Assembly: GCA_041395325.1 (NCBI GenBank)
Contig: JAWLAT010000007.1
Coordinates: forward strand, 148,827 to 212,826
Source: JAWLAT01 sp041395325
GTDB lineage: Bacteria > Pseudomonadota > Gammaproteobacteria > Xanthomonadales > SZUA-5
Length of the DNA stretch: 64,000 bases
Reading direction: 5' to 3'
Position 1 is the first letter of the stretch. Every line of letters starts with the position of its first letter. Shown here piece after piece: positions 62,750 through 64,000 of this stretch. Below the pieces are notes generated by a model. It was not told the DNA's origin. It saw nothing but the letters and a program-made list of their open reading frames with translations, and searched no databases. The position numbers and the translations under genes are program-made.

Positions 62750-64000
62750 TCAGCGGTGCGGGTCGCTGGGAACGCTGGGATCAGCGCCATGGCTCGCAAC
62801 GTGGGTCAGGCCCACCCTCGGCGTTGCTGGACCAGCGTCCGTCGAGCCAGGCGACAGTGGCTGACCCACCTCGACGACGCGCACACGGGCACTGGCACTG
62901 CGGCCGAAGGTCTCCGGGGCATACATTTCCTCGGCTCGCGCTGGTGGTGCGGCGAAATCGCCCACCGTGGTGGCGCGGGCGATGTAGTGGTAGTGATATT
63001 CGCCCGGTGGCAGGCTGATTGCGAAGGCCTCGGCGCGCTCGTCGCGAAGGCTCTGGTGGTCAAACCAGATGCGAGGCGTCGGCGTGTGGTCGTCGCGTTC
63101 GGTCAGAGCAGGATTCTCGGCTTCCAGCCCGGCCGGTAGTGGATCAATCAAGGCGACATGAAAGCGCTGAGCCGAGAGCGCCAGGCTCAGCTCCACTCTG
63201 ACGCGGGCGCCGGCGCGGATCTGCCAACTGCCATCGGCCAATTGAGCGACGTCGTCGTCATGGTCGATCGCGGCATAACGTCTGGCAACGCCGAATCCGC
63301 GATGCAGCGATTCGAGTTGTGCTGTTTTGGGGAAGTAGTCCAACGCCAGGCGGTAGTACAGCCGGCCGTTGCCTGTCGCCGATAGCGTCAGCGGATCCCG
63401 GTCCTCCAATGCGGCCAGCGGCAGCTGCAGGCTGTGCTGTCCAAGCTCACGGCCGACGAACGCCTGCCCACCGGCAAAGTGAGGACCCAACCAGACTTGT
63501 GCCAACAGATCCGGGGTAGTGGCCTCGAACTGTCGAAAATAGCGCTGTAGGGCCAGCAAGACGAAGGCGTTCTGGTGCGTGCTGCCCCAGTGACCGCGCT
63601 GCTGGCGATGCTCCAGTCCCTTGACGAGTTTGGGGATCAATGACGAGTCTGGCTGTTCGGCGATCAGCGCCTGCAGCAACACCGCGTCTGCTACCCCATC
63701 GGTGTAAAGCACCAGGTGACCTTCTGGCCGCCATGGGACTTGCAGGCGGGCGCTGCCGGCAGTCTCCTCCACTAGGTTGCCCAAGCGCCGCAGCAGGTCG
63801 TTGCGCTCGGCAGTGGCGGTTGGTTCACCGGCCAGCGCGCTGAGCAGCCAGCCGAGGGTCTCGGCCGCGACGAGATCCTCGATCGGATTCATCTCAGCCA
63901 GCAACGCCCTCACCCCGGCAATATCCGGCGATCCGTTCAGACGCTGCAAATAGAGCGCGTAGGCTTGAACGTGACGACGGGTCGCGGGTAGATAGCTGGC
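62750..64000 (-). CDS. Alpha-2-macroglobulin family protein, C-terminal part (5' end outside window)
   Basis: The minus strand is open from the window edge (ASYLPATRRHVQAYALYLQR) to the stop at 62750, over 416 residues. It matches the C-terminal part of bacterial alpha-2-macroglobulins: LYTDGVADAVLLQALIAEQP, HRQQRGHWGSTHQNAFVLLA, LRDERAEAFAISLPPGEYHY and HYIARATTVGDFAAPPARAE. These periplasmic proteins trap attacking proteases. The thioester region would be outside the window. It is convergent with the VNGFE-tail gene, with stops 6 bases apart. Confidence 0.88.
   Translation of the reverse strand, partial: ASYLPATRRHVQAYALYLQRLNGSPDIAGVRALLAEMNPIEDLVAAETLGWLLSALAGEPTATAERNDLLRRLGNLVEETAGSARLQVPWRPEGHLVLYTDGVADAVLLQALIAEQPDSSLIPKLVKGLEHRQQRGHWGSTHQNAFVLLALQRYFRQFEATTPDLLAQVWLGPHFAGGQAFVGRELGQHSLQLPLAALEDRDPLTLSATGNGRLYYRLALDYFPKTAQLESLHRGFGVARRYAAIDHDDDVAQLADGSWQIRAGARVRVELSLALSAQRFHVALIDPLPAGLEAENPALTERDDHTPTPRIWFDHQSLRDERAEAFAISLPPGEYHYHYIARATTVGDFAAPPARAEEMYAPETFGRSASARVRVVEVGQPLSPGSTDAGPATPRVGLTHVASHGADPSVPSDPHR

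Overview
The window is GC-rich DNA, densely packed with genes on both strands. It looks like the chromosome of a gammaproteobacterium in or near the Xanthomonadales/Lysobacterales. Reasons for that inference are the S46 dipeptidyl-peptidase, the minCDE cluster, the lytic transglycosylase with LysM, many secreted or envelope proteins, and several secreted proteins ending in Gly-Phe-Glu. No rRNA, tRNA, CRISPR array or prophage was seen. The only mobile element is one IS3-family insertion.

Layout. 1-6.4 kb: Hsp20 (cut by the window edge), a DUF853 ATPase, a membrane-bound lytic transglycosylase, a Ycf46-like AAA ATPase and an AhpD-like protein. 6.7-12.6 kb: an S46 peptidase broken by three one-base frameshifts, miaA, a divergent AraC regulator/aldo-keto reductase pair and a GFA-type zinc protein. 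12.9-24.3 kb: a large secreted protein with a GFE tail, a class V aminotransferase, a small secreted protein, a phosphate-binding/OmpA fusion carrying another one-base frameshift, an EF-G-like GTPase, a glycine-zipper protein, a DsbA-like isomerase, a lipoprotein and a second GFE-tail protein. 24.5-31.6 kb: purC, an HNH endonuclease, an M3 oligopeptidase lipoprotein, a secreted protein of unknown function and a DUF5916 outer-membrane protein.

31.8-39.2 kb is a purine-oxidation locus. xdhA-xdhB-xdhC (minus strand) would convert hypoxanthine/xanthine to urate. puuD (membrane urate oxidase with a cytochrome c domain) and uraH (hydroxyisourate hydrolase), on the plus strand, would continue from urate. 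The later steps (OHCU decarboxylase, allantoinase) are not in the window. 39.9-43.1 kb is a tight minus-strand cluster: GNAT acetyltransferase-minC-minD-minE-putative HExxH metalloprotease. It is followed by a two-component system, a cysteine-rich protein and three hydrolases.

49.2-50.5 kb holds a 1263-bp IS3-family element with imperfect terminal inverted repeats, a 3-bp target duplication and a slippery A7 run. Its left 450 bp is a mosaic of IS orfB and the neighbouring usp gene, at an offset equal to the IS length. Then come a universal stress protein, a GT9 glycosyltransferase, mazG, typA and a bacterial RNA-repair pair, hen1-pnkp, with translational overlap. The window closes with a trimeric-adhesin-like protein carrying an S74 intramolecular chaperone, a third GFE-tail protein directly downstream of it, and the 3' end of an alpha-2-macroglobulin gene.

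The most unusual signals are: the shared Cys...(D/N)GFE C-terminus on three otherwise unlike exported proteins; dispersed heptamer arrays of form NN(C/T/G)AGGG; the IS/usp mosaic; and the putative zinc protease coupled to minE. The four one-base deletions and the mosaic also warn that the consensus sequence may contain errors.
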